From an uncultured Clostridia bacterium (GTDB lineage Bacteria > Bacillota > Clostridia > Christensenellales > Borkfalkiaceae): DNA of 48,686 nt. Below are positions 24,238 to 32,947 of this stretch, piece after piece. A program made the translations under genes and the position numbers. The notes below the pieces were generated by a model, which searched no databases, was not told the DNA's origin, and saw only the letters and a program-made list of their open reading frames with translations. The number at the start of each line of letters is the position of its first letter. Position 1 is the stretch's first letter. The stretch spans positions 1-48,686 of the forward strand of contig CANQBW010000001.1 of the NCBI GenBank assembly GCA_947589565.1, given 5' to 3'.

Positions 24238-27170
24238 TGCTTTCTCTCCGTTTTTCCGTTCAAGAGGCGGGCGACGGTCTCCCGAACTGCCGCCATGTCG
24301 ATGGGTTTTGCGAGGTGTCCGTCCATTCCCGAATCGAGGGCATTCTTGACGTCCTCCGCGAAGGTATTCGCCGTCATTGCGACGATGGGAATGCTCTTCG
24401 CTCTCGGATGGGCGGAGGCGCGGATCGCCCGCGTCGCCTCGTAGCCGTTCATCTCGGGCATCTGAACGTCCATGAGGATCATGTCGTAGCGGTCGGGGTC
24501 CGCCTTTTCGAACATCTCCACCGCCTCTTTACCGTTGACGGCGACCTCGCACTCCGCGCCGTCCATGTGCAGCATCTCCGTGAGAATTTCGGCGTTGAGT
24601 TCGTTGTCCTCGGCGACGAGGAAGAGCTTGTCTTTGAGAGAGCTGTCCGCTTCGGGCAGGGCAAGCTCCTTTTCGACCTCCTCGAAGAAGGGCTTGATCG
24701 TCGAAAAGAAGGTGGAGGTGAAGAAGGGCTTGGGCATGAAGGCGTTGATGCCCGCCTCGCGCGCCTCCGTCTCGATCTCGCTCCAATCGTAGGAGGTGAG
24801 GACGAGAATGGGGACATGTTCGCCGATTTTGCGGCGAATTTCCCGCGCCGTCTCCACGCCGTCCATTCCGGGCATCTTCCAGTCGAGGAGGATGACGTCA
24901 AAGTCCTCTCTGTTCTGATGTGCATGGAAGGCGGCCTCCACCGCCGCTTCGCCGCTGCCGACGCAAGAGACGTCCACGCCCGTATCCCGCATCATCTCGC
25001 GGACATTGAGGCAGATGTCCTCCTCGTCGTCGGCGACGAGCATATGCGTGATCTTGTGGCGATACCAGCTCTCCTCTTCCTCGGGTTCGGGGAGCGCGAA
25101 GGACATCTCCACCGTGAAGGTGCTCCCCTTTCCGGGGGCGCTCTCCACACCGATGATGCCGCCCATCAGATCGACTAAATTCTTGGTGATCGCCATGCCG
25201 AGCCCCGTGCCCTGGATCTTGTTGGTGACGGAGTTGATCTCGCGGCTGAAGGGCGCGAAGATGATCTTTTGGTATTCCTCGCTCATGCCGATGCCGTTGT
25301 CCTTGACGACAAAGCGCAGCTTGACGAAGTTGGGGGCGCTTTGGGGGATCTCCTCGACGGAGAACTCGATCTTTCCCTCATTCGGCGTGTATTTGACGGC
25401 GTTGGAGAGAAGATTGATGAGAATCTGGTTGAGGCGCAGCTTGTCGCCGAGCATCATTTCGGGCGGCGAACCGTGCACATGGATGGTGAAATCCTGCGTC
25501 TTCGCCTTCGCCTGCGGCATGATGATAAAGCTGAGCTCCTCTAAAAGTTCGGGAAGAGAGAAGCGGTCGACGTTTAAAGAGGTCTTTCCGCTCTCGATCT
25601 TGCTCATGTCGAGCACGTCGTTGATGAGGCTGAGAAGATGATGCCCGGACGCCATGATCTTTCTCGTGTATTCGCGGACCTTCTCCTCCTTGTCCGCGTC
25701 CTTTTCGAGCAGGACGGAGAATCCGACGATCGCGTTCATCGGGGTGCGAATGTCGTGCGACATGTTCGAGAGGAAGTTGCTCTTCGCCTCGTTCGCGCTC
25801 TTGGCGGCGTCGAGGGCCTCCTTGAGCTGTTTGTTCATCTGCTGCTCGACGGTTCGATCCGACATGACGATGATGTATTTGTCCACGCCGCGAATGCACA
25901 TGTGATAGATCGTGACCCTGTACCAGCGCCGCTCGCCCGTGCTCTGGTGCATGTATTCGCACTCCCAATACCGATTCCCGTTGAGGGGGATCGCGCCGAG
26001 TTCCTCCTTGGGAACGACGATGTTGTAGTTGACGGCGCACTTTGCAAGCTCGCGGATGCTGCTGCGGGCGAGCTCGTTCGGAATGCCGAGGAGCCGCTCC
26101 ACATTGGGGCTGATGTAGTCGACCTTCTGATTGAGAGCGTCGAGCATGATGAAGATGTCGTCGACGGTGCCCGAGAGCACGTCGAACATGAGTTCACGGT
26201 ACTGAAGCTCCGCCCTGTCCTTTTTGGAGCGCTTGTAGCTTTGAATGATGACGATGGTGACGACGGCGACGCCGATCAGAAGAAAGATCGTAATAAAGAC
26301 GTACATCGTCGTCTTCTGGACGGTCAAAAATCCCGCGCTGACCGCGCTCTGCGGCACCGAGCTGATGAGAAAGTAGTCCTGATAGCCGACGGGAAGATAT
26401 AAAATACAGTGGGTGACCTTGTCGACGCCGATCTTGCACTGCAAAAGTCCCGAACGGTTGTTCTGAAGGTCCTCTATGAGATCGTTGAGGTCGGAATCCC
26501 TGTAATCGGTCGCCGCATTCCGAAGATAGGTCAGATAGTTTGCAAAGGCGCTTCCCCCCTCCCGCGTGGAGAAGAGGACGGTGCCGTCGCTGTGGATGAC
26601 GAAGCATTTCGCCTCTCCCGAATAGGCGTCGGCGTTCAGCGTTTTCGCAAGGTCGGCGTTCGTGTAGCTGATGGCGATCCCGTCATAGGAAAAGCCCGAG
26701 AAGGTCCTGTTTTCCACGGGAGCCGCAAAGACGGTGATCTCCTGCCCCGTCTCGAGGGTCTCGCCCGCCATGACCTTTTCGCCCTGGAGGAGGCTGTCCC
26801 ATCTCCCGTCGAGCAGAAACTCTCTCGGCTCCCCCGCTACGGTGATGGCACTCTTGTCTTTTGAGAGAAAGTAAAACTCCGAAAAGCCCCAGTCCTGCTT
26901 CTTTTCGGCAACGAAGGAATTGACGGTATCTTCGTTGTCCCCTTCGAGGGAGAGGAAGTCCGACCAGTCGTCGAGAATGTTCCAATTGCGCTCGATGTAG
27001 TTTGCGAAACTGCGGTTGACTTGTCCGTAGATTTCCCTGAGGTGGTTGGTGCTGTCCTCATAGATCCGCTGAGAAATGAAGTTGTAGTAAAAAATGCCGA
27101 TCACAAACGCCGCGACGAACAGGGCGCAGAGTAGAAAAATCGGCAAAATTTTCACAAAATACTTTTTCAC
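24234..27170 (-). CDS. Hybrid sensor histidine kinase with extracellular sensor and two receiver domains
   Basis: 978 residues. In order: membrane helix at about 7-30; extracellular sensor of about 250 residues, Cache-like by pattern (EFYFLSKDKSAITVAGEPREF; AKCFVIHSDGTVLFST); second helix at about 285-310; a PAS domain; HisKA with phospho-His in NMSHDIRTPMN; ATPase with KYTPNEGKIEF, VKDNGIGM and GTGLGMAIT; then two receivers with phospho-Asp in LLDWKMPGMDG and LMDVQMPEMNG. No Hpt or DNA-binding domain is attached. I chose the GTG at 27170 because GGGAG lies 8 bp before it; the TTG at 27185 is weaker. The binding-protein gene overlaps its end by 4 bp. Confidence 0.93.
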   Translation of the reverse strand: MKKYFVKILPIFLLCALFVAAFVIGIFYYNFISQRIYEDSTNHLREIYGQVNRSFANYIERNWNILDDWSDFLSLEGDNEDTVNSFVAEKKQDWGFSEFYFLSKDKSAITVAGEPREFLLDGRWDSLLQGEKVMAGETLETGQEITVFAAPVENRTFSGFSYDGIAISYTNADLAKTLNADAYSGEAKCFVIHSDGTVLFSTREGGSAFANYLTYLRNAATDYRDSDLNDLIEDLQNNRSGLLQCKIGVDKVTHCILYLPVGYQDYFLISSVPQSAVSAGFLTVQKTTMYVFITIFLLIGVAVVTIVIIQSYKRSKKDRAELQYRELMFDVLSGTVDDIFIMLDALNQKVDYISPNVERLLGIPNELARSSIRELAKCAVNYNIVVPKEELGAIPLNGNRYWECEYMHQSTGERRWYRVTIYHMCIRGVDKYIIVMSDRTVEQQMNKQLKEALDAAKSANEAKSNFLSNMSHDIRTPMNAIVGFSVLLEKDADKEEKVREYTRKIMASGHHLLSLINDVLDMSKIESGKTSLNVDRFSLPELLEELSFIIMPQAKAKTQDFTIHVHGSPPEMMLGDKLRLNQILINLLSNAVKYTPNEGKIEFSVEEIPQSAPNFVKLRFVVKDNGIGMSEEYQKIIFAPFSREINSVTNKIQGTGLGMAITKNLVDLMGGIIGVESAPGKGSTFTVEMSFALPEPEEEESWYRHKITHMLVADDEEDICLNVREMMRDTGVDVSCVGSGEAAVEAAFHAHQNREDFDVILLDWKMPGMDGVETAREIRRKIGEHVPILVLTSYDWSEIETEAREAGINAFMPKPFFTSTFFSTIKPFFEEVEKELALPEADSSLKDKLFLVAEDNELNAEILTEMLHMDGAECEVAVNGKEAVEMFEKADPDRYDMILMDVQMPEMNGYEATRAIRASAHPRAKSIPIVAMTANTFAEDVKNALDSGMDGHLAKPIDMAAVRETVARLLNGKTERKQ

Positions 27171-27187
27171 GGAAGTTTCTCCCAAAA

Positions 27188-27247
27188 AAGGTGAAGGAAG
27201 TCGAACCCACGCCGCTCCCGCAGGCTCTTTTCGGGTCTTTTCGCCTT
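27188..27247. mobile_element. 60-bp end of the inverted-repeat element in the histidine kinase leader
   Basis: It matches the end 19561-19620 with a few changes: AAGGTGAAG, GTCGAA(T)CCCACGCCGCT, CCCGC, CTTTTCGG, CTTTTCGCC. The other terminal repeat is not found, so this is a solo end. As at clpB, it lies between promoter and ribosome binding site with the same orientation to the gene. Confidence 0.7.
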
Positions 27248-27265
27248 AAAACACCATTCAAAATC

Positions 27266-27294
27266 ATTTTAACACAGCGGAAAAGAAAAATCAA
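27266..27294 (-). promoter_or_regulatory. Sigma-A promoter of the histidine kinase-binding protein operon
   Basis: Minus strand: TTGATT (27289-27294), 17-bp spacer, TAAAAT (27266-27271). The predicted leader of about 85 nt is mostly the element end at 27188-27247. Confidence 0.75.
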
Positions 27295-27329
27295 GTGAAT
27301 TAAACACCTGAAAAGCAAAAAACATGAAT

Positions 27330-27534
27330 GCGCCGTCCGCTTATCGGACGGCGCAATGCCCTTTGTTCTAAAAATACTTGCGCGAGGCAAGGTTCCCTTG
27401 CCGGAGCGGCACCCCATTTGCCGAACCCCTTCGGCTTATTGTCGTGAAAGCGACCGTGAGAGTTATTTAATCAAGGCAGAAAAGCCTATTTCCTCGAACG
27501 TAAATATTCCCGAAGGGAAGATTTCGTTCGAAAC
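27330..27534 (-). repeat. GC-rich hairpin with shared tail, distal module and stop-codon hairpin copy 6 (after the LRR lipoprotein gene)
   Basis: 27330-27354 is the GCGCCGTCCG hairpin, with the same tail as 22826-22875. The distal module (ggtcgctttcacgac type) lies at about 27420-27465. The core at 27488-27534 begins four bases after the TGA of the 27539-29350 gene. It has the outer stem of copy 4, but the inner stem is TTCCC/GGGAA in place of TTTCC/GGAAA, a paired change. Confidence 0.75.
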
Positions 27535-27538
27535 CTTC

Positions 27539-29350
27539 TCAGTCTCTTCTCTCCCACTCGCTGTCGGCGTAGAGGTAGCTGTCGGTGAGGAAGTCTGCGG
27601 CGCGGGAGGAATCGGAGACGTCGATGTTTGTCGCCGAGGAATGCCTGTTTGCGGTCACGCTCCAGCGCTTGTTCTGGAAGACGGCGTACTCGAGTCCGCT
27701 TCCCAAAAACGCCTTTTTCCCGATAAAACTTAAGGTAGCGGGAAAGCTGACGTTTTTGAGGGCGGTACAGTCGAGGAATGCCTGCTCGCGGATGACGGCG
27801 ACGCTTGCGCCGAAGGACACTTTTTCGAGCTTTTTACAGCGGGAGAAGGCAAACATGCCGATCTCGCGGAGGCTGTTCCCGATCCCAACGTAGAGCAGCT
27901 CCTCGCAGTCGTGGAAGGCGCTCTTGCCGAGCTCGGTCAAACTGTCGGGGAGAGTGACCTCGGTGAGTCCGTTGCAGCCGCCGAATGCGGAATCTCCGAT
28001 ATAGGCGACGCTCTCGGGAAAGATGACCTTGGTGAGCGACATGCACACGAGCATGGCGCCGCCTGCGATCAGCTCCGTCCCCGGTCTGATCTCCAGCTCC
28101 CCTTCGAAGGTGGGCCTTACCTTGAGAAGATATTTCCCGTTGTAGAGGACGTTTGCGTCCCAATTGTCCTGATTGTCGTAGTAGGCGGTGTTGTGAAAGG
28201 CGTTTTCGCCGATCTGAGTGAGAGTTTCGGGCAGGACGACCTGAGAAATTTTCGTACAGCCCTCAAACGCCTGCCTTCCGATCTCTTTGAGTTCGGGAGG
28301 AAGGGCGATCTCTTCGATGGCGCAGCCGAGGAAGGCGTAGTCGCCGATGCGGGTCACAGTCTCGGGGATCGCCGCCCTTTGCAGGCTCTTGCAGCCGTTA
28401 AAGACGGAATTTTCGATGGCGGAGAGAGAGGAAATGCAGACCTCTTGAATCTTTTCGCAGCCCGAGAAGGCGGACGCGCCGAGGGAAGTAAGTTTTTCCG
28501 TCGTTCGAAGGTCTTCGAGAAGGACGCAATTTTCAAAGGCGGACGCGCCGATGGAATGAAGGTTCTCCCCCACCTTCAAGGCGGGAAGACTGTGGCAGTT
28601 GTAAAATGCTTTCTCTCCCACGGAGAGAATGTCCGACTGCAGGACGACTTCCCCGAGGTTGACGCACTCCGAGAATGCGCCGTCCGAAAATGCGCTCATG
28701 TTGAGCCCGAAGGTCGCCTTTTTGAGGCTGTCCCAGTGTTCGAACGCCCGCTCGCCCACCGTTGTGACAGGCTTTTCCTGATAATAGGAAGGAACAAAGA
28801 GCTCCTCGACGTTGCGGTCGAGCCCCCCCTTGACAATATACTCCTGCGTCTCGGGATCAATATCGAAGATGAGCCCCTCCGTCGCCTTGGTGACGATGCC
28901 GCATTCGCAGACTTCGCCGTGGTCGGCGATCGCAAAGACTTCCTTGCACTCGTCGCAGATCTTCCAGTGCGAAGTGAGGTCTCTCAGCCAGACGTCGGAG
29001 GAATGCACATGCTTCTCCGGCTCCTTCTGTCCGCAGACGCAGAAGCCGTCAAGGTAGGAATGCTCTCCCTGCGCATAGGTCTTTTTACAGACCTTGCAGA
29101 GCTTCCAATGGGATTCTTCGTCTGCCTCCCATCGGTTCGAAGTATGCTCCTCTTTGTCGAACTCTTCCGAACAGAGCACGCAGATCTTCCAGTGGCTCGT
29201 GTTGTCGATCAGATAATTTTCGGAATAGTGGGCGTGCAGAAAGGGCTCCTTCTTCCCCTCGTCGTCTTCCTCGGGTTTGCAGGCAACTGCTCCCGCGAGA
29301 CATCCGATCAGAAGGACAAACAGAAGGCTTAAAAGGACTGTTTTTTTCAT
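27539..29350 (-). CDS. Lipoprotein with Cys/His-rich N-terminal repeats and LRR_5 (BspA-like) repeats
   Basis: 603 residues. Signal peptide with lipobox GAVAC, lipid on Cys24. Residues about 38-150 hold three repeats built on SHWKxCxxC (HWKICVLC, HWKLCKVC, HWKICDEC), each with further Cys/His (DGFCVCG, EVCECG), likely metal sites or disulfides. From about 190 on, at least ten LRR_5 repeats of the BspA kind occur (IGDYAFLGC, IGDSAFGGC, IGKKAFLGSG), giving a surface-exposed solenoid used by gut and oral bacteria for binding or adhesion. The ATG at 29350 follows AGGAGG by 8 bp. It lies just downstream of thrS with no clear promoter of its own. Confidence 0.88.
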   Translation of the reverse strand: MKKTVLLSLLFVLLIGCLAGAVACKPEEDDEGKKEPFLHAHYSENYLIDNTSHWKICVLCSEEFDKEEHTSNRWEADEESHWKLCKVCKKTYAQGEHSYLDGFCVCGQKEPEKHVHSSDVWLRDLTSHWKICDECKEVFAIADHGEVCECGIVTKATEGLIFDIDPETQEYIVKGGLDRNVEELFVPSYYQEKPVTTVGERAFEHWDSLKKATFGLNMSAFSDGAFSECVNLGEVVLQSDILSVGEKAFYNCHSLPALKVGENLHSIGASAFENCVLLEDLRTTEKLTSLGASAFSGCEKIQEVCISSLSAIENSVFNGCKSLQRAAIPETVTRIGDYAFLGCAIEEIALPPELKEIGRQAFEGCTKISQVVLPETLTQIGENAFHNTAYYDNQDNWDANVLYNGKYLLKVRPTFEGELEIRPGTELIAGGAMLVCMSLTKVIFPESVAYIGDSAFGGCNGLTEVTLPDSLTELGKSAFHDCEELLYVGIGNSLREIGMFAFSRCKKLEKVSFGASVAVIREQAFLDCTALKNVSFPATLSFIGKKAFLGSGLEYAVFQNKRWSVTANRHSSATNIDVSDSSRAADFLTDSYLYADSEWERRD

Positions 29351-29388
29351 CGATCGCACCTCCTCATTTTTTTCGGCGGAATGCCGGG

Positions 29389-31296
29389 TCAGAATATTTT
29401 TTTGCTGTCGTTGTCGCTCTTGACGAGCTCGAAGAACTTCTCCTTTTGCATGACGCCGATGTCCCCCTCGCCGCGGCGGCGGACGGAGACGGCGTTCTCT
29501 TCCATCTCTTTATCCCCTATGATGAGCTTATAGGGCACCTTTTCATTCTCTGCGTCGAGAATTTTTCTGCCGATCTTCTCCTTGCGAAGGTCCGCCTCGG
29601 CGCGAAGGCCCATGGCGTTCATCTCGGAGACGAGCTGCTGCGCATACCCCGCCGCGCGGTCGGTGATGGGCAGCACCTTGACCTGCACGGGGGCGAGCCA
29701 GACGGGGAATTTCCCCGCAAAATGCTCGATGAGAATGCCGATGAACCGCTCGATGGAGCCGAACGCGACGCGGTGGATCATGATGGGACGGTGCTTCTGC
29801 CCGTCCTCGCCGACATATTCAAGGTCGAAGCGCTGGGGCATCTGGAAGTCGAGCTGAATGGTCCCGCACTGCCAGGTCCTGCCGATGGAATCGCGCAGAT
29901 GGAAGTCGATCTTGGGTCCGTAGAAGGCGCCGTCTCCCTCGTTGATGATATAGGGAAGTTTCATCTCTTCGAGCGCTTCCTTGAGGGCGGAGGTCGCCGC
30001 CTCCCACTCCTCGTCGGTGCCCATGCTGTTTTCGGGCTTGGTGGAAAGTTCCACATGATATTGGAATCCGAAGAGAGAGTACACCTCGTCGATGAGGCGG
30101 ACGACTCCCTTGATCTCGCTCGTGACCTGCTCGGGGAGCATGAAGATGTGCGCGTCGTCCTGTGTGAAGCAGCGAACGCGCATGAGTCCGTGCAATTGTC
30201 CGCTCTTTTCGTGGCGGTGGACGATGCCGAGCTCTCCCATGCGGATGGGAAGGTCCTTATAGCTCTTGGGCCAGAGCTTGTACACGAGCATACTGCCGGG
30301 ACAGTTCATGGGCTTGACGGCGTAGTCCTCCCCGTCGATCTTGGTCGTGTACATGTTGTCCTTGTAGTGATCCCAATGCCCCGAATTTTCCCAGAGAATG
30401 CGGTTCATGATGATGGGCGTCTGCACTTCGACATAGCCCTCCCGTCTGTGGAGCTGCCGCCAGTACTCGGTGAGTTGGTTCTTGATGACCATGCCGTTCG
30501 GAAGGAAGAAGGGAAATCCCTTGCCCTCTCCGAGCAGGGCAAAAAGCTTGAGGTCCTTGCCGAGCTTTAAGTGATCCCGCTTCTTTGCCTCCTCGAGCAT
30601 CGTAAAATAGGCGTCCATCTCCTCCTTCTTCTCAAAGGCGGTCGCATAGATGCGGGTGAGCATCTTCCGCTTTTCGTCGCCCCGCCAGTATGCGCCCGCG
30701 AGGGAGACGATCTTGAACGCCTTGATCTTTCCCGTCGAGGGAAGGTGCGGGCCTCTGCAAAGATCGGTAAAATTCCCCTGTTTATAGAAGGAGAGCACCG
30801 TGTCCTCGGGAAGGTCGCGGATGAGTTCCACCTTGTAGGTCTCGCCGTACTCCTTCATGAGGGCGATCGCCTCGTCGCGGGGAAGGGTAAAGCGCTGAAT
30901 GGGCAAATTGCTCTTGATGATCCGCTTCATCTCCGTCTCGATCTTCTCGAAGTCCTCGGGAGTGATGGGCGTCTTGAAATCGACGTCGTAGTAGAATCCG
31001 TTTTCAATGACGGGACCGATCGCGAGTTTGCAGGTCGGGAAGATGCTCTTGATCGCCTGCGCGAGAATGTGTGCGCAGGTATGGCGGTAGACGTTGAGTC
31101 CCTCTCTGTCCTTGAGAGTGACGATCTCGAGATCGTCCCCCTCCGAGAGTTGATGAGAGAGGTCGACGAGGGTGCCGTTGACTTTCGCTGCGACTGCCGC
31201 GCGGGCAAGTCCCTCGGAGATCGCCTTCGCCGCCGTCATGCAGCTTGCGCCCTCTTCCACATTCAGCTCGTCCCCGTTTTTGAGTCGAATTTTCAT
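29389..31296 (-). CDS. thrS: Threonyl-tRNA synthetase
   Basis: 635 residues, the usual length. In order: TGS domain (1-60, MKIRLKNGDELNVEEG), editing domain with the HTCAHILAQAI zinc/editing motif, class II catalytic core with VQTPIIMNRILWENSGHW (motif 1 region), RMGELGIVHRHEKSGQLHGLMRVRCF (split by motif 2) and HRVAFGSIERFIGILIEH (motif 3), then the anticodon-binding domain. The ATG at 31296 has AAAAGGAGA upstream. A T-box leader and strong promoter precede it, so expression should rise when tRNA-Thr is uncharged. Confidence 0.97.
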   Translation of the reverse strand: MKIRLKNGDELNVEEGASCMTAAKAISEGLARAAVAAKVNGTLVDLSHQLSEGDDLEIVTLKDREGLNVYRHTCAHILAQAIKSIFPTCKLAIGPVIENGFYYDVDFKTPITPEDFEKIETEMKRIIKSNLPIQRFTLPRDEAIALMKEYGETYKVELIRDLPEDTVLSFYKQGNFTDLCRGPHLPSTGKIKAFKIVSLAGAYWRGDEKRKMLTRIYATAFEKKEEMDAYFTMLEEAKKRDHLKLGKDLKLFALLGEGKGFPFFLPNGMVIKNQLTEYWRQLHRREGYVEVQTPIIMNRILWENSGHWDHYKDNMYTTKIDGEDYAVKPMNCPGSMLVYKLWPKSYKDLPIRMGELGIVHRHEKSGQLHGLMRVRCFTQDDAHIFMLPEQVTSEIKGVVRLIDEVYSLFGFQYHVELSTKPENSMGTDEEWEAATSALKEALEEMKLPYIINEGDGAFYGPKIDFHLRDSIGRTWQCGTIQLDFQMPQRFDLEYVGEDGQKHRPIMIHRVAFGSIERFIGILIEHFAGKFPVWLAPVQVKVLPITDRAAGYAQQLVSEMNAMGLRAEADLRKEKIGRKILDAENEKVPYKLIIGDKEMEENAVSVRRRGEGDIGVMQKEKFFELVKSDNDSKKIF

Positions 31297-31341
31297 AGTT
31301 TCTGTCTCCTTTTGCATTTCTTACAAAAATAAAAAATCCCC

Positions 31342-31363
31342 AAAAAATCCTTCCGAAGAAGGA
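31342..31363 (-). terminator. Intrinsic terminator of the thrS T-box
   Basis: Perfect 6-bp stem TCCTTC/GAAGGA with a UUCG tetraloop, followed by six U residues, placed between the T-box sequence and the thrS ribosome binding site. Confidence 0.85.
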
Positions 31364-31541
31364 GATTTTAAGGACGCAAATTTCTGCGCGGTTCCACCTT
31401 AATTGCCGAAGGATACCCTCGGCCGCTCGTTTGAAAGATTAAATTGAAACAAAAAGCGGTTTCGTCTTCCCCGCGATCATGCGGACCTTTCAGCCTGAGG
31501 GTCCGCTCTCTGAAAAGATCATCGGGGAGCTACTTGTCTTT
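31342..31541 (-). ncRNA. T-box riboswitch of thrS with intrinsic terminator
   Basis: On the minus strand, the leader holds a stem I with AGAGAG and GGCTGAAAGGTCC segments and CCCCG/CGGGG closing pairs. It then has the T-box sequence AAGGTGGAACCGCGC (31387-31401). It ends with the terminator TCCTTC-TTCG-GAAGGA (31348-31363) and a U run. Uncharged tRNA-Thr should stabilise the antiterminator. I could not assign the specifier codon by eye; the thrS context implies Thr. Confidence 0.88.
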
Positions 31542-31547
31542 TGGGTC

Positions 31548-31576
31548 ATTATAGCCGATTCAAACCGGTTTGTCAA
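31548..31576 (-). promoter_or_regulatory. Sigma-A promoter of thrS
   Basis: Minus strand: TTGACA (31571-31576), 17-bp spacer, TATAAT (31548-31553), just upstream of the T-box leader. Confidence 0.9.
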
Positions 31577-31584
31577 GCTATTTT

Positions 31585-31800
31585 AAAAAAATTATTGGGT
31601 CTCTTTTTATAAGCGGCGCATCTCATTACAGGAGGCAAGTCGCCTCTTTTTATAAGCAAGCAGGTCGAGGAGCGCGAGGAAAACTCGAGGGATTTCAGAA
31701 AATGCAAGTCGCCTCTTTCTATGAACGAGCAAGACAAGGAGAACGCGTAAGCGACGAAGGGAGCGTACAAAGACGTACGTGACCAAGGAGCGCGCAAGTT
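31585..31800. repeat. Degenerate tandem repeat between the ytxC-like gene and thrS
   Basis: The unit gcaagtcgcctctttttata (31635-31654) with following agcaagcaggtcgaggagcgcgagg recurs about 77 bp later as gcaagtcgcctctttctatg plus gagcaagacaaggagaacgcg. A partial third unit (ctctttttataagc) lies near 31602. It could be an old duplication. No terminator or gene was seen in it. Confidence 0.5.
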
Positions 31801-31836
31801 CGACACAGTATTGCGACGTTCAGAGGAAGAGGCCCG

Positions 31837-32616
31837 TCAAGAAAAGACGGCACGCTCGGCATAGTATTTTTGTAGGAAGTCCTCTAAGGGCTGTTCTACC
31901 TTGCCGAGGCAGTAGACAAAGCCCGCGTCGGAGAGCATGATCTCCGTCTCCGTGTCCTCCTCCCCCGTCAGTCTGCTCCTTCTCAAGGGCATGAAGTTCT
32001 CGCCGAAGACATACTTCCCCTTGACGTAAATTTTCCTCCGGCTCTCGCCGACGAGGAACTCGCAGAACCGCTTGAGGTCGGTTGTCGAAAAACTCTCGGG
32101 AATGTAGTTGATGATCTTCGCCCACTTCTCCCTCAGTCCCCCCAAGCGGAAGTGGTAGAATCCGTCGAGGGTGTACTCCTTCGCACCCTGTAGCCTTCGC
32201 TTGATGAACACCTTATCCGACTCGAAGTCGGCGGCGATCAATGCGGAGGAGAGGTGCTTTTTCTCCCTTCTCGGAAGACAGACAGAGAGTTTTTTCTGAA
32301 GGAAGGCGAATTTGTAGCCGATCCCGAGGACCTCTGCGACGAGCTCCCTTGTGAGCTCCGTGATCTCCTCCTTCTCCTTGGATAGGACGATCCTGAGGAC
32401 CGCCCGCTCCTCGGACAGAAGCAGTTCTCCCCTTCCGCCCGTCTTTAGAAGCGGCTCCGAGAGCGAATTATAAATATAGGTAATGAAGCCGCTCCTTCCG
32501 AGCCGTTCCGACACGATGATCTCGTTCACAAACTTATTGTATGCGAACATCTGCGATTTATTTACCCGTGCAAAAATTCCCAAGCATTCCATCGACTCGG
32601 GGGTTTTTGAACACAT
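31837..32616 (-). CDS. ytxC: YtxC-like putative sporulation protein
   Basis: 259 residues. The segment YTLDGFYHFRLGGLREKW near 147-164 matches the GF-x-x-FRL signature of the YtxC family, whose B. subtilis member is assigned to sporulation on weak grounds. The family's usual C-terminal block is poorly conserved here and the last 60 residues are unlike it. The position directly upstream of thrS is the same as in B. subtilis and raises my confidence. No strong ribosome binding site was found; starts at 32616 or 32592 are both possible. The biochemical role is unknown. Confidence 0.6.
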   Translation of the reverse strand: MCSKTPESMECLGIFARVNKSQMFAYNKFVNEIIVSERLGRSGFITYIYNSLSEPLLKTGGRGELLLSEERAVLRIVLSKEKEEITELTRELVAEVLGIGYKFAFLQKKLSVCLPRREKKHLSSALIAADFESDKVFIKRRLQGAKEYTLDGFYHFRLGGLREKWAKIINYIPESFSTTDLKRFCEFLVGESRRKIYVKGKYVFGENFMPLRRSRLTGEEDTETEIMLSDAGFVYCLGKVEQPLEDFLQKYYAERAVFS

Positions 32617-32621
32617 GTCTT

Positions 32622-32820
32622 TTCTGTCACCCTGAGCGCAGTCGACGACGCGCCATTCTATTGTTTTTCTAAGCGCGGCGCACGAGCCGAAGGCGAAGTA
32701 AGGATCTCCTTGAGTTATCGCCGGGACATATACATCTGTCTATCGACCAAGGGGATGTTTCGACGACGCCGCGCCGCCTGCATTTCGCAGGCGGCGCGGC
32801 TGCTCAACATGACATCGGTA
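32622..32820. repeat. NATGACA hairpin repeats, including a 15-bp perfect stem
   Basis: The first copy, at about 32622-32660, is partial (gtcaccctgagcgcagtcgac). The second, at about 32753-32818, reads gtttcgacgac, then the stem GCCGCGCCGCCTGC/GCAGGCGGCGCGGC, then tgctcaacatgacatcgg. The flanks match 40050-40108, but the stem there is entirely different. The gap 32617-32947 has no gene apart from the promoter below. Confidence 0.7.
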
Positions 32821-32883
32821 AAGCGCGACGGGACGTTCCCAAAATCGCAATACCGTTTTTCAAGAAAATTTTTTTTGAAAATC

Positions 32884-32912
32884 TTGACAGAATTTATTTT
32901 TCGGTGTATAAT
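32884..32912 (+). promoter_or_regulatory. Sigma-A promoter of the zinc transport operon
   Basis: TTGACA (32884-32889), 17-bp spacer, TATAAT (32907-32912), about 35 bp before the ATG at 32948, with GAGGAGG between. Confidence 0.9.
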
Positions 32913-32947
32913 GATTCCGTTTAAAATAATGTTGAGGAGGAATTTCG

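Noticed and set aside
31570-31806. Small open frames on both strands in the repeat region beside thrS
   Set aside because: They follow the degenerate tandem repeat, have no ribosome binding site and no family-like sequence.
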